Shown: in pieces, positions 20,640-27,607 of the stretch | Layout: each line of letters opens with the position of its first letter | Numbering within the stretch: position 1 is the stretch's first letter | DNA from: CAG-103 sp048217285 | GTDB taxonomy: Bacteria > Bacillota > Clostridia > Oscillospirales > Oscillospiraceae | Length of the DNA: 27,607 nt | NCBI GenBank assembly: GCA_048217285.1 | Contig: DBFWVW010000020.1 | Span: 1-27,607 of the forward strand | Direction: 5' to 3' | Position numbers and translations under genes: made by a program | The notes under the pieces: generated by a model | The model's database searches: none | Told to the model about the DNA's origin: nothing | The model's input: the letters and a program-made list of their open reading frames with translations, nothing else

Positions 20640-21998
20640 TCAAAACTGCAGCTGCATCCCGCCGGACACATCCGGGATCTGGATGCGTTCCTGCTGCCCG
20701 GTGCGGGCATTGACGGCAATGACGCAACGCTGCCCATCGTCCGTTTCGCACAGGTATTCATAGCACAGCGTCTCTCGCGCGCCGTAAAGCTTGAGCAGTG
20801 ATGTGCGCGTATCCAAAACCTGCAGCGAACCGGGCACAGCTGCCTGCCACGCCTCGGCGCCGATCGTATCCGTCGGGAATGTGCGCACCCGGTGCGTGTC
20901 CAGATACGACGCCGCCGAAAAACCACAGACCGCACCGTTATCGAGCCGGACGCGCACACGGAGCTGATCCGCCGTGCACAGGACATCGTCCTGCACATAG
21001 CAGAATGTGCAGATGAGCGACTGACCTGCGTCCTCCGTGTCGATCAGGCGCATACGCTCATAGCCGCGCGCACGCAAAAACGCCGCAGCGGCTTCTGTCG
21101 CCTCATCGCCGGAAAGCACCGCTTCGCCGCCGGCGCAGGAGGAATAATAGCGCAGCACCTCCCCGCCGGACACCGTGACCGCGATATAGGATGTGTCGTC
21201 TCCGTCGTCGATGTCAAAATTCCAGCACGGTACAGCTCCCTCCGAACGGCCGGTCGCCTGCAGACGCGAAACATCCATGTCCAGAAAATCCGCAGCCACC
21301 GTCTGCGCCTGCTCCTCCGTGACCTCGTCGCGACCTGCCAGCATGGCATACTCCGCCGCCGTGCGCACCTGATAGCTGCCGTCCGCGATCGGGAGCGGCA
21401 GTTCCTCAAACGAATCGGCCAGCGCCGCGAGCTCTTCCTCAAGCGTGTCGGACAGGTCCGTCTCCAGGCCCAGATTCTCCAGCGACTCCGTGCTGCGCAG
21501 ATGTGCCGTCGTCGTGACCGCGCCGTCGTAGAGCGACTGGCCGAGCGCCGCGAGCTGTGTGCTCAGCTGCGATGTAGCATCGGAAAAAGCGCGCAGGTGC
21601 TCCAACTCCTCGGACGTGAATGTTCTGCCCTCCGCCGCGCTGCGTGAGAGCGTGCGCGCATAGTCACCGGCGAGGGCGATGTTGCGCGCGATACGCTCCA
21701 GCGCGTGCGAGTTGACCGGCAGCACGCCGAGCGCCATCTCCGCCGTCTGCGCATTGCTGTAGATGTCCGTGCAGACCGTGCACTCCATGGCGGACGTCGT
21801 TGCATACAGGCTTTTTTGCAGGGAACTGTCAAGCTCCTGCACGGCGTTAAGCACCTCGCCGTAAGCGTGGCGGTAATTGGCGTCCATGGCCGTCTGGCGG
21901 CGGTTGGCATCCGTGCGGCAGGCGATCAGGCCGATCGCGAGCGCTGCGATGAGCGCTGCCGTGTAGGAAATGATGAGCACACGCGTTTTTTTCTTCAT
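20640..21998 (-). CDS. ypeB: Spore germination protein YpeB
   Basis: Member of the YpeB family, which in Bacillus is needed for stable placement of the cortex-lytic enzyme SleB in the spore. The 452-residue protein has an N-terminal membrane anchor (about 7-25), a long helical region with the family pattern (NAVQELDSSLQKSLYATTS, GDYARTLSRSAAEG) and C-terminal PepSY-type repeats (TEEQAQTVAADFL, EATEAAAAFLRARGYERM). The ATG at 21998 is preceded by GGGGTGG, which lies within a 16-bp hairpin. No sleB gene adjoins it, unlike the usual sleB-ypeB pair. It supports a spore-forming host. Confidence 0.85.
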   Translation of the reverse strand: MKKKTRVLIISYTAALIAALAIGLIACRTDANRRQTAMDANYRHAYGEVLNAVQELDSSLQKSLYATTSAMECTVCTDIYSNAQTAEMALGVLPVNSHALERIARNIALAGDYARTLSRSAAEGRTFTSEELEHLRAFSDATSQLSTQLAALGQSLYDGAVTTTAHLRSTESLENLGLETDLSDTLEEELAALADSFEELPLPIADGSYQVRTAAEYAMLAGRDEVTEEQAQTVAADFLDMDVSRLQATGRSEGAVPCWNFDIDDGDDTSYIAVTVSGGEVLRYYSSCAGGEAVLSGDEATEAAAAFLRARGYERMRLIDTEDAGQSLICTFCYVQDDVLCTADQLRVRVRLDNGAVCGFSAASYLDTHRVRTFPTDTIGAEAWQAAVPGSLQVLDTRTSLLKLYGARETLCYEYLCETDDGQRCVIAVNARTGQQERIQIPDVSGGMQLQF

Positions 21999-22001
21999 AG
22001 C

Positions 22002-22043
22002 AAACCACCCCTTCCGGACTAGTATTACCGGAAAGGGTGGTTT
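22002..22043 (-). promoter_or_regulatory. 16-bp hairpin covering the ypeB ribosome-binding site
   Basis: In minus-strand RNA, AAACCACCCTTTCCGG and CCGGAAGGGGTGGTTT pair over 16 bp (one G-U) around a 10-nt loop. The 3' arm holds the GGGGTGG ribosome-binding site of ypeB and ends 3 nt before the ATG. The plus strand would have a C-A mismatch, so the fold favours the minus transcript. It could act as a weak terminator of the upstream gene or as a translational block. Confidence 0.65.
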
Positions 22044-22059
22044 TGATGTGCAATTTTTC

Positions 22060-22743
22060 TCAGCCGGTGATCTGCAGCGTCTGCGCCGAGGCCAGCAAGC
22101 TCTCATACCAGCCGGCCGGAGCCGTCCCCGCCCGGCAGAGCACGACCGAAATGCAGCCGTCCGCCGTCGGGATCAGATATGCCTCGAGCTGCTTTTGCAC
22201 CGTGGCGCCTTTGACACCGTAAGCATTCAGGTCGCCAAGATTGATCTGGCCCAGCGTCTCCATCGCCGCAATCGTACCGTAGTCATTCAGAATTGTGGCT
22301 GCAAGCGTCTGCGCATCCGCACCCGGATGATAGCCAATCTCCAGATAGGCGTCCATGCTCGCATCGTCCGCGCGGGCAAAGCAGCACCTGCCGTCCATCT
22401 CCGTGCTCAGAAACACGGACGTATCCAGATACAACGAGAAGTCCGGTCCGCCGCGCTGCGCGAAGGAGCCGGTGACGAGCTGCATGGTCTTGTCCTCGCC
22501 GCCGACCGGCACGGTCTGCTGCGCGTCGCGTGACGGGGTCTCACCGCTGCCGAGAATCAGCTCCGGCTCGTCGGAAAACGGAAACTGCGGCAGATTCGTG
22601 GCGACCGGGGTCTCCGGCGCCGGCTTATGGATACGGATATCGGCCACATTGACCACGATCAGCGCGATCGCGAGCAGCACGACCACGGCGGCCATGACAA
22701 CGACCGCCCGCTCCACGCCCGTGCGTTTTTTCATGCCGCTCAT
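22060..22743 (-). CDS. Membrane-anchored protein of unknown function
   Basis: I do not recognise this 227-residue protein. It has a positively charged N-terminus, one transmembrane helix (about 12-36) and an extracytoplasmic part: a Pro-rich stretch followed by a globular domain of about 140 residues ending in SLLASAQTLQITG. The last part (LEIGYHPGADAQTLAATIL... then WYESLLASAQTLQI) recalls the small PsbP/Mog1-like lipoprotein fold; that is a guess from pattern. The ATG at 22743 overlaps the gltX stop (ATGA), so translation is probably coupled to gltX. It precedes ypeB by 62 nt, so a cell-envelope or spore role is possible but unproven. Confidence 0.72.
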   Translation of the reverse strand: MSGMKKRTGVERAVVVMAAVVVLLAIALIVVNVADIRIHKPAPETPVATNLPQFPFSDEPELILGSGETPSRDAQQTVPVGGEDKTMQLVTGSFAQRGGPDFSLYLDTSVFLSTEMDGRCCFARADDASMDAYLEIGYHPGADAQTLAATILNDYGTIAAMETLGQINLGDLNAYGVKGATVQKQLEAYLIPTADGCISVVLCRAGTAPAGWYESLLASAQTLQITG

Positions 22744-24230
22744 CCTTCCAGTTTCGCGATGCCGGCGTCGATCCGGCGCAGCGTCTCCTCGCGGCCGAGG
22801 ATGCGGCAGATCTCCACCGCGCCGCCGGGTGTCACCGCGCGTCCGGACACCGCAATGCGCACCGGCCACATTACCTTCGCGTTTTTCACTTCCAGCCGCT
22901 CGGCCAGATCCTTCATGGCCGTGAGCAGCGTCTCATCATCCCACGCCGGGAGCTCGGAGAGCAGAGGACGCACCGTTTTGAGCATCTCAAGCGAGGCGGC
23001 GGGATCGGTCTTGGACTTTTTATTGGTATAGAGCGCGATGTCATACTCCGGCAGCACATCGAAGAAATCCACCTTCTCCGGAATATCCGTGAGCACCTCG
23101 CAGCGCTGCTGCAGCAGCGGCGCGATCTGCGCAGGGTCGATGGCCGGGTTTTTCACCGTCCGGCGGATATAGGGCGCAGCCACGGCGGCGAACCGCTTCG
23201 GTGTCATTGCGCGGATATACTCGCTGTTGAAATACTTCAGCTTATCCATATCGAAGATGGCCGGGGATTTGGAGATTCCCTTGATATCAAACGCGTCCAC
23301 CAGCTCGGGCAGAGAATAAATCTCCCGCTCGCCGCCGGGTGCCCAGCCGAGCAGCGCCACGTAGTTGACCACCGCCTCTGACAGGTAGCCCTGCGCAATC
23401 AGGTCCTCATACGATGGGTCGCCATGGCGCTTGGACATCTTGTTGTGCTGGTCGCGCATGACCGGCGAGCAGTGGATATATTTCGGGATCTCCCAGCCGA
23501 AGCCCTCATAGAGAAGGTTATACTTCGGTGTGGACGACAGATACTCCGACCCGCGCACAACGTGCGTGATGCCCATGAGATGATCGTCGATGACATTGGC
23601 AAAGTTATACGTCGGCAGACCGTCGCGCTTGATGAGCACCTGATCGTCGAGCGTGTCGTTATCGACCGTGATGTCGCCGAAGATCTCATCGTGGAATGTG
23701 GTCTTACCCGTGCGCGGGATCTTCTGGCGAATGACATAGGGCTTGCCAGCTGCGAGATTGGCCGCGATCTCTTCCTCGCTCAGGCGCGAGCAGCGGCCGT
23801 CGTATTTGTGGATGACCGCGCCGTCGGAAACATTTTCTTCGGCGGCGTCGTCTTTATCGCAGAAGCAGCGGTAGGCGTGGCCGCGTGCGATGAGCAGCTC
23901 GGCGTATTCTTTATAGAGCCCCCGCCGCTCGGTCTGGATATATGGGCCGACCGGTCCGCCGACGTCCGGCCCTTCGTCATGCGTCAGGCCGCAGGCGCGC
24001 ATGGTGCTGTAGATCACATCGACCGCACCCTCTACATAGCGGCCCTGATCGGTGTCTTCGATGCGCAGGATAAATTTACCGCCGGCGTGCCGTGCGATCA
24101 AATACGTATACAGCGCCGTGCGCAGATTGCCGACGTGCATATACCCCGTCGGGCTCGGCGCAAAACGGGTGCGTACCTCGCCGTGCGGGATGCGCCGCTC
24201 CATGTCTTCAAACCACTTTTGATCTTTCAT
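22740..24230 (-). CDS. gltX: Glutamyl-tRNA synthetase
   Basis: Class I synthetase that charges tRNA-Glu. The 496-residue protein starts with the class signature RFAPSPTGYMHVGN (HIGH-type motif HVGN at 32-35) and has KMSKR at 264-268, followed by the helical anticodon-binding region. GluRS and GlnRS share much sequence; the bacterial length and RFAPSPTG motif point to GluRS, which in Firmicutes usually also charges tRNA-Gln for later amidation (general knowledge). GGAGG lies about 11 nt before the ATG. Its promoter lies inside a 10-bp inverted repeat shared with the trpS intergenic region. Confidence 0.96.
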   Translation of the reverse strand: MKDQKWFEDMERRIPHGEVRTRFAPSPTGYMHVGNLRTALYTYLIARHAGGKFILRIEDTDQGRYVEGAVDVIYSTMRACGLTHDEGPDVGGPVGPYIQTERRGLYKEYAELLIARGHAYRCFCDKDDAAEENVSDGAVIHKYDGRCSRLSEEEIAANLAAGKPYVIRQKIPRTGKTTFHDEIFGDITVDNDTLDDQVLIKRDGLPTYNFANVIDDHLMGITHVVRGSEYLSSTPKYNLLYEGFGWEIPKYIHCSPVMRDQHNKMSKRHGDPSYEDLIAQGYLSEAVVNYVALLGWAPGGEREIYSLPELVDAFDIKGISKSPAIFDMDKLKYFNSEYIRAMTPKRFAAVAAPYIRRTVKNPAIDPAQIAPLLQQRCEVLTDIPEKVDFFDVLPEYDIALYTNKKSKTDPAASLEMLKTVRPLLSELPAWDDETLLTAMKDLAERLEVKNAKVMWPVRIAVSGRAVTPGGAVEICRILGREETLRRIDAGIAKLEG

Positions 24231-24251
24231 ATTCTCTGTATCCTCCGGATA

Positions 24252-24298
24252 GACAATCCATAATTATTTATATCTTATTTTACATCGCATGGATTGTC
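24252..24298. repeat. 10-bp inverted repeat flanking the gltX promoter
   Basis: GACAATCCAT (24252-24261) and ATGGATTGTC (24289-24298) are perfect inverted copies separated by 27 AT-rich bp. One arm overlaps the gltX -35; the other lies just downstream of the start point. The layout resembles a two-site operator. Confidence 0.6.
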
Positions 24299-24300
24299 AA
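24272..24300 (-). promoter_or_regulatory. Promoter of gltX
   Basis: Minus strand TTGACA (24295-24300), 17-bp spacer, TAAGAT (24272-24277). Start point near 24265, within the flanking inverted repeat. Confidence 0.78.
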
Positions 24301-24313
24301 GGAACTTTCTGTG

Positions 24314-24342
24314 TTGTATTCCACCACCGGTTGTGGTACAAT
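24314..24342 (+). promoter_or_regulatory. Promoter of trpS
   Basis: Plus strand TTGTAT (24314-24319), 17-bp spacer, TACAAT (24337-24342). The spacer carries an imperfect palindrome (CCACCACC/GGTTGTGG). No T-box leader is present: only about 45 nt separate the start point and the ATG. Confidence 0.75.
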
Positions 24343-24391
24343 ATTCAAACAAATGCGAATTTTCAGCACAATAGCTAAGGAAGTAATCAAA

Positions 24392-25405
24392 ATGGAAGAA
24401 AAAACTGCAAAAAAAGTCATGCTCTCCGGCATCCAGCCTTCCGGCGATCTGACGCTCGGATCCTATCTGGGCGCGATCAAAAACTGGAGCGAGCGCGCCG
24501 AGATCTTTGACTGCTATTATTTCATGGCCGACCTGCACTCGATCACCGTGCGGCAAAATCCCGCCGACCTGCGCCGCCGCACCGTCGAGCAGCTCGCGCA
24601 GTACATTGCCTGCGGCCTCGACCCGGAAAAGAACACGCTCTTCATCCAGAGCCATGTGCCCGCGCACACCCAGCTCGGCTGGGTGCTCAACTGCTACACC
24701 ATGTTCGGTGAGCTGTCACGTATGACGCAATTCAAGGATAAGAGCGCCAAAAACGCCGAGAACATCAACGGCGGTCTGTTCACCTACCCCGCCCTGATGG
24801 CAGCGGACATTCTGCTCTATCAGCCGGACTACGTCCCTGTCGGCAGCGACCAGAAGCAGCATGTCGAGCTCTGCCGCGACGTGGCCACCCGCTTCAACAA
24901 CATCTACGGAGACGTGTTCAAGATCCCCGAGCCGTACATTCCGAAAGTCGGCGCGCGCGTCATGAGCCTCGTCTCGCCGGAAAACAAAATGTCCAAGTCC
25001 GACAAGGATCCCAATGGTACCGTTTACCTGCTCGATCAGCCGGACGTTATCATGCGCAAGTTCAAAAAGGCAGTCACGGACTCCGATACCGAGCGCTGCG
25101 TGCGCTATGATCTGACCGGAAAACCCGGCGTTTCCAACCTCATGAGCATCTACTCCGCCTGCACCGGCAAGACCTTTGCGGAGATCGAAGCGGAATTTGA
25201 CGGCAAGGGCTACGGCGCGTTCAAGCCCGCCGTCGGCGAGGCCGTTGTCGAGACGCTGCGCCCGATCCGCGAGGAGAGCGAACGGCTGCTCAAGGACAAG
25301 GCCTATCTCGAGAGCGTCTACAAGGCCGGAGCGGAAAAAGCGTCTTACATTGCCAACAAAACGCTGCGCAAAGTCTATAAGAAGGTCGGCTTCGTCGCCA
25401 AATAA
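24392..25405 (+). CDS. trpS: Tryptophanyl-tRNA synthetase
   Basis: Class I synthetase that charges tRNA-Trp. The 337-residue protein has the N-terminal motif SGIQPSGDLTLGSYLGA (HIGH-type site TLGS at 21-24), VGSDQKQHVEL for tryptophan and adenylate handling, and KMSKS at 199-203. The length and motif order are typical of bacterial TrpRS. The ATG at 24392 follows AAGGAAG; a longer open frame would extend through the promoter into gltX and is not used. Followed after 27 bp by the tagO-like gene with no terminator between, so the two may be co-transcribed. Confidence 0.97.
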   Translation: MEEKTAKKVMLSGIQPSGDLTLGSYLGAIKNWSERAEIFDCYYFMADLHSITVRQNPADLRRRTVEQLAQYIACGLDPEKNTLFIQSHVPAHTQLGWVLNCYTMFGELSRMTQFKDKSAKNAENINGGLFTYPALMAADILLYQPDYVPVGSDQKQHVELCRDVATRFNNIYGDVFKIPEPYIPKVGARVMSLVSPENKMSKSDKDPNGTVYLLDQPDVIMRKFKKAVTDSDTERCVRYDLTGKPGVSNLMSIYSACTGKTFAEIEAEFDGKGYGAFKPAVGEAVVETLRPIREESERLLKDKAYLESVYKAGAEKASYIANKTLRKVYKKVGFVAK

Positions 25406-25432
25406 TACTTACATTATTGGAGATCAGTTCTC

Positions 25433-26611
25433 ATGTTTCTTAACACTGCTGTCTGGATCAAAGTCATGCTCGCGATCCTCATCGCGTTCGTGGTCAGCTT
25501 CGCGCTGACGCCGGTCGTCAAGATCCTGGCGCAAAAACTCGGCGCCATGGACGTACCGGGCGAGGCCCGGCGCGTGCACGACCACCCCATCCCCCGCATG
25601 GGCGGTCTGGCCATCTTTCTGGGCTTCATCGTGTCGATGCTCCTGTTCGTGGACATCACACAGGAGGTACGCGGTATTCTGCTCGGATCCATCATCATCG
25701 TCATCACCGGCGTGATCGACGACATCATCTCCCTGCGCGCATGGACGAAGTTTTTGATCCAGATCCTCGCCGCCGTTATCGCCGTGCTGCACGGCGTAGT
25801 CATCAACGTCGTGTCGAACCCGAATGTGTTCAGCAGCCAGGAGGCGATCGTCCTCGGCTGGCTCGCCATTCCGCTGACCGTACTGTGGATCGTCGGCATC
25901 ACCAACTCCGTCAACCTCATTGACGGACTCGACGGTCTGGCCGTCGGCGTGTCGACCATCAGCTGCGTGACGATCCTGGTCGTGGCACTGCTCGTGTCGG
26001 AGCCAAACGTGGCGCTCATCGTCGCGGCGCTCGCCGGCGCGTGCATCGGCTTCATGCCCTACAATCTTAACCCTGCCCATATTTTCATGGGCGACACCGG
26101 CTCCCTGCTGCTCGGCTACGTGCTGGCAACGGTGTCGGTACTCGGCCTGTTCAAATTCTACGCGATCGTCACGTTTGTCGTGCCCGTGCTCGCGCTGGCG
26201 GTGCCGCTGTCCGACACGCTCTTCGCGTTCTGCCGCCGCATCCTTCACGGGCAGAGTCCGTTTCACGCAGACCGCGGCCACTTCCACCACAAGCTCATGG
26301 ATCTTGGCCTGAACCAGAAGCAGGCCGTCGCAATCCTCTACGCGATCAGTGCCACGCTTGGCCTCGCCGCTGTCGTGCTCACAACAAAAGGCACCATCCG
26401 CATCGCACTGCTCATCCTTGCGCTGCTGATTGGATTTGTCGTGTGTGCCTTTATCCGCAAGAGCGTGCACAAGCACCACATCGACGTCGAACTGCACGAG
26501 GCACAGGCCGCCGCGGAAGCACAGGCCGAAACCGAAACAGCCGGACAGGCAAACGACACCGCAGCTGCCGAAGCGCCTGCGCAGGAGGTCAATGATGAGC
26601 AAACGCATTAA
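25433..26611 (+). CDS. Undecaprenyl-phosphate glycosyl-1-phosphate transferase (TagO/WecA family)
   Basis: Polytopic membrane enzyme that transfers a sugar-1-phosphate (typically GlcNAc-1-P) from a UDP-sugar to undecaprenyl phosphate, the first step of teichoic acid or polysaccharide synthesis. The 392-residue chain shows the family markers in order: HDHPIPRMGGLAIF, GVIDDII, NLIDGLDGLA, HIFMGDTGS and the C-terminal HADRGHFHHKL. After the last helix is an Ala/Glu-rich hydrophilic tail of about 45 residues with no motif. The ATG at 25433 has TTGGAG upstream. It overlaps the next gene, a UDP-GlcNAc 2-epimerase, by 17 nt, which supports a UDP-GlcNAc-linked envelope pathway. tagO or wecA would both be reasonable names. 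Confidence 0.93.
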   Translation: MFLNTAVWIKVMLAILIAFVVSFALTPVVKILAQKLGAMDVPGEARRVHDHPIPRMGGLAIFLGFIVSMLLFVDITQEVRGILLGSIIIVITGVIDDIISLRAWTKFLIQILAAVIAVLHGVVINVVSNPNVFSSQEAIVLGWLAIPLTVLWIVGITNSVNLIDGLDGLAVGVSTISCVTILVVALLVSEPNVALIVAALAGACIGFMPYNLNPAHIFMGDTGSLLLGYVLATVSVLGLFKFYAIVTFVVPVLALAVPLSDTLFAFCRRILHGQSPFHADRGHFHHKLMDLGLNQKQAVAILYAISATLGLAAVVLTTKGTIRIALLILALLIGFVVCAFIRKSVHKHHIDVELHEAQAAAEAQAETETAGQANDTAAAEAPAQEVNDEQTH

Positions 26612-27607
26612 AGTCATGTCCGTTTTCGGTACCCGGCCGGAAGCAATCAAAATGGCGCCGCTCGTGCTCGAGCTGCAAAAGCACTCCGAAATCGAGAGTG
26701 TCGTGTGTATCACAGCGCAGCACCGGGAAATGCTCGACTCCGTCATGGACTGCTTCGGCATTCATGCAGATTATGATCTGAATATCATGCAGCAGGGGCA
26801 GGATCTGACCGCGATCACAACGCGCGTACTCGAGCGTATGCGCGAAGTGCTCAGTGAGGTGCAGCCGGACATCGTGCTTGTCCACGGTGACACCACAACA
26901 ACGTTTGCCGGCGCACTCGCCGCGTTTTACGCCAAGATTCCTGTCGGCCATGTAGAGGCCGGCCTGCGCACGTATGACCGCTGGTCCCCCTTCCCGGAAG
27001 AGATGAACCGCTCGCTCGTTGGGCGCATTGCCACGCTGCACTTTGCGCCGACTGCAAACAACGCCCACAATCTCGAACGTGAAGCTGTAGAGGGCGACAT
27101 TTTCGTCACCGGCAACACCGTGATCGATGCCATGGCCTACACCGTCCGCGGGGAACAGTTTGTCTCTGCCGAGCTGCAGCAGGTCGATTTCTCCCGGCGG
27201 GTCATCGCCATGACCTGCCACCGGCGCGAGAACTACGGTCAGCCCATGCGTAACATCTTCACCGCCGTGCGCCGACTGGCTCTGGACTATCCGGATGTGC
27301 AGATCGTCTATCCCGTGCACCTGAGCCCGGTCGTTCGCAGCACGGCGGAGGAGCTGCTCGGCGGCGTGCCGAATATCCGGCTCATCGCGCCGCTCGACGC
27401 CGTGGATATGCACCGGCTCATGGCACGCAGCTACATGGTCATGACCGATTCCGGCGGCATTCAGGAGGAAGCGCCCGCGCTCGGCAAGCCCGTGCTCGTG
27501 CTCCGGCGCGAGACGGAGCGGCCGGAGGCCGTCACCGCCGGCACCGTCAAGCTCGCAGGGACAGACACCGAGGATATCTACCGTCTGGCCGCTGAGCTGC
27601 TGGATGA
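26595..27607 (+). CDS. wecB: UDP-N-acetylglucosamine 2-epimerase, non-hydrolysing (3' end outside window)
   Basis: Interconverts UDP-GlcNAc and UDP-ManNAc (WecB/MnaA family), supplying ManNAc for teichoic acid linkage units or capsules. About 337 codons are visible and the frame is still open at the window edge; the family is usually 360-390 residues. Motifs: FGTRPEAIKMAPLV near the start, HGDTTTTFAG, VEAGLRT, FPEEMNR, TGNTVIDA, CHRRENYG, and the UDP-binding TDSGGIQEEAP followed by LRRETERPE. The second of two adjacent ATGs (26595) is preferred because GGAGG lies 6 nt upstream; the first (26592) is only 3 nt from it. Translation is probably coupled to the overlapping tagO-like gene. Confidence 0.95.
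   Translation, partial: MSKRIKVMSVFGTRPEAIKMAPLVLELQKHSEIESVVCITAQHREMLDSVMDCFGIHADYDLNIMQQGQDLTAITTRVLERMREVLSEVQPDIVLVHGDTTTTFAGALAAFYAKIPVGHVEAGLRTYDRWSPFPEEMNRSLVGRIATLHFAPTANNAHNLEREAVEGDIFVTGNTVIDAMAYTVRGEQFVSAELQQVDFSRRVIAMTCHRRENYGQPMRNIFTAVRRLALDYPDVQIVYPVHLSPVVRSTAEELLGGVPNIRLIAPLDAVDMHRLMARSYMVMTDSGGIQEEAPALGKPVLVLRRETERPEAVTAGTVKLAGTDTEDIYRLAAELLD

Overview
The window looks like chromosomal DNA from a GC-rich, spore-forming member of the Firmicutes, most likely an Oscillospiraceae (clostridial cluster IV) gut bacterium. This rests on gene order and content: tig-clpP-clpX-lon-engB; rplS-lepB-rbgA-rnhB-yraN; a SpoIVFA/SpoIVFB-like peptidase pair ahead of the TIGR03960/TIGR03936-type radical SAM pair; a YpeB germination protein; and a MATE exporter behind an attenuator leader. 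Genus is inference. Almost all promoters found are sigma-A-like with 17-bp spacers.

Layout. Bases 1-140 are the right end of an insertion sequence (last 42 codons of a DDE transposase plus terminal sequence), abutting the terminator hairpin of engB. Bases 172-6640 hold the minus-strand protein quality-control operon: tig, clpP, clpX, lon, engB. A metallophosphoesterase (minus) and a small Cys-rich DUF1540 protein (plus) diverge at 7.3-7.6 kb. Bases 7644-12234 hold rplS with a structured leader and its own terminator, then lepB-rbgA-rnhB-yraN-thrC from a separate promoter. Bases 12241-16170 hold a tightly overlapped minus-strand set: M23 peptidase, M50 peptidase, radical SAM protein, DUF2344 protein. 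A MATE transporter at 16216-17544 is interrupted by one in-frame TGA and sits behind a leader with promoter and terminator, a candidate guanidine-IV (mepA-type) riboswitch. An SDR oxidoreductase follows.

Bases 18600-19812 form a gene-poor stretch bounded by tRNA-Pro(CGG) and tRNA-Val(GAC), both minus. It holds two plus-strand sigma-A promoters not attached to any protein gene. The first drives a very compact unit (promoter, about 77 nt, strong terminator) that looks like an undescribed small RNA. The second leads to about 190 nt ending in a perfect 11-bp hairpin. Further right is a pseudoknot-like set of complementary arms. This is the part most likely to hide something new.

Bases 19913-24230 (minus) hold a zinc-ribbon/Big_2 membrane protein, ypeB, an unrecognised membrane-anchored protein and gltX. 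From a divergent intergenic region, trpS, a TagO/WecA-type glycosyl-phosphate transferase and a UDP-GlcNAc 2-epimerase (cut by the window end) run rightward, consistent with the start of cell-wall polymer or polysaccharide synthesis genes.

Two minus-strand genes (the radical SAM gene and ypeB) have Shine-Dalgarno sequences inside the 3' arm of a strong hairpin, suggesting translational coupling or control. No CRISPR array, prophage or classical defence system was seen.
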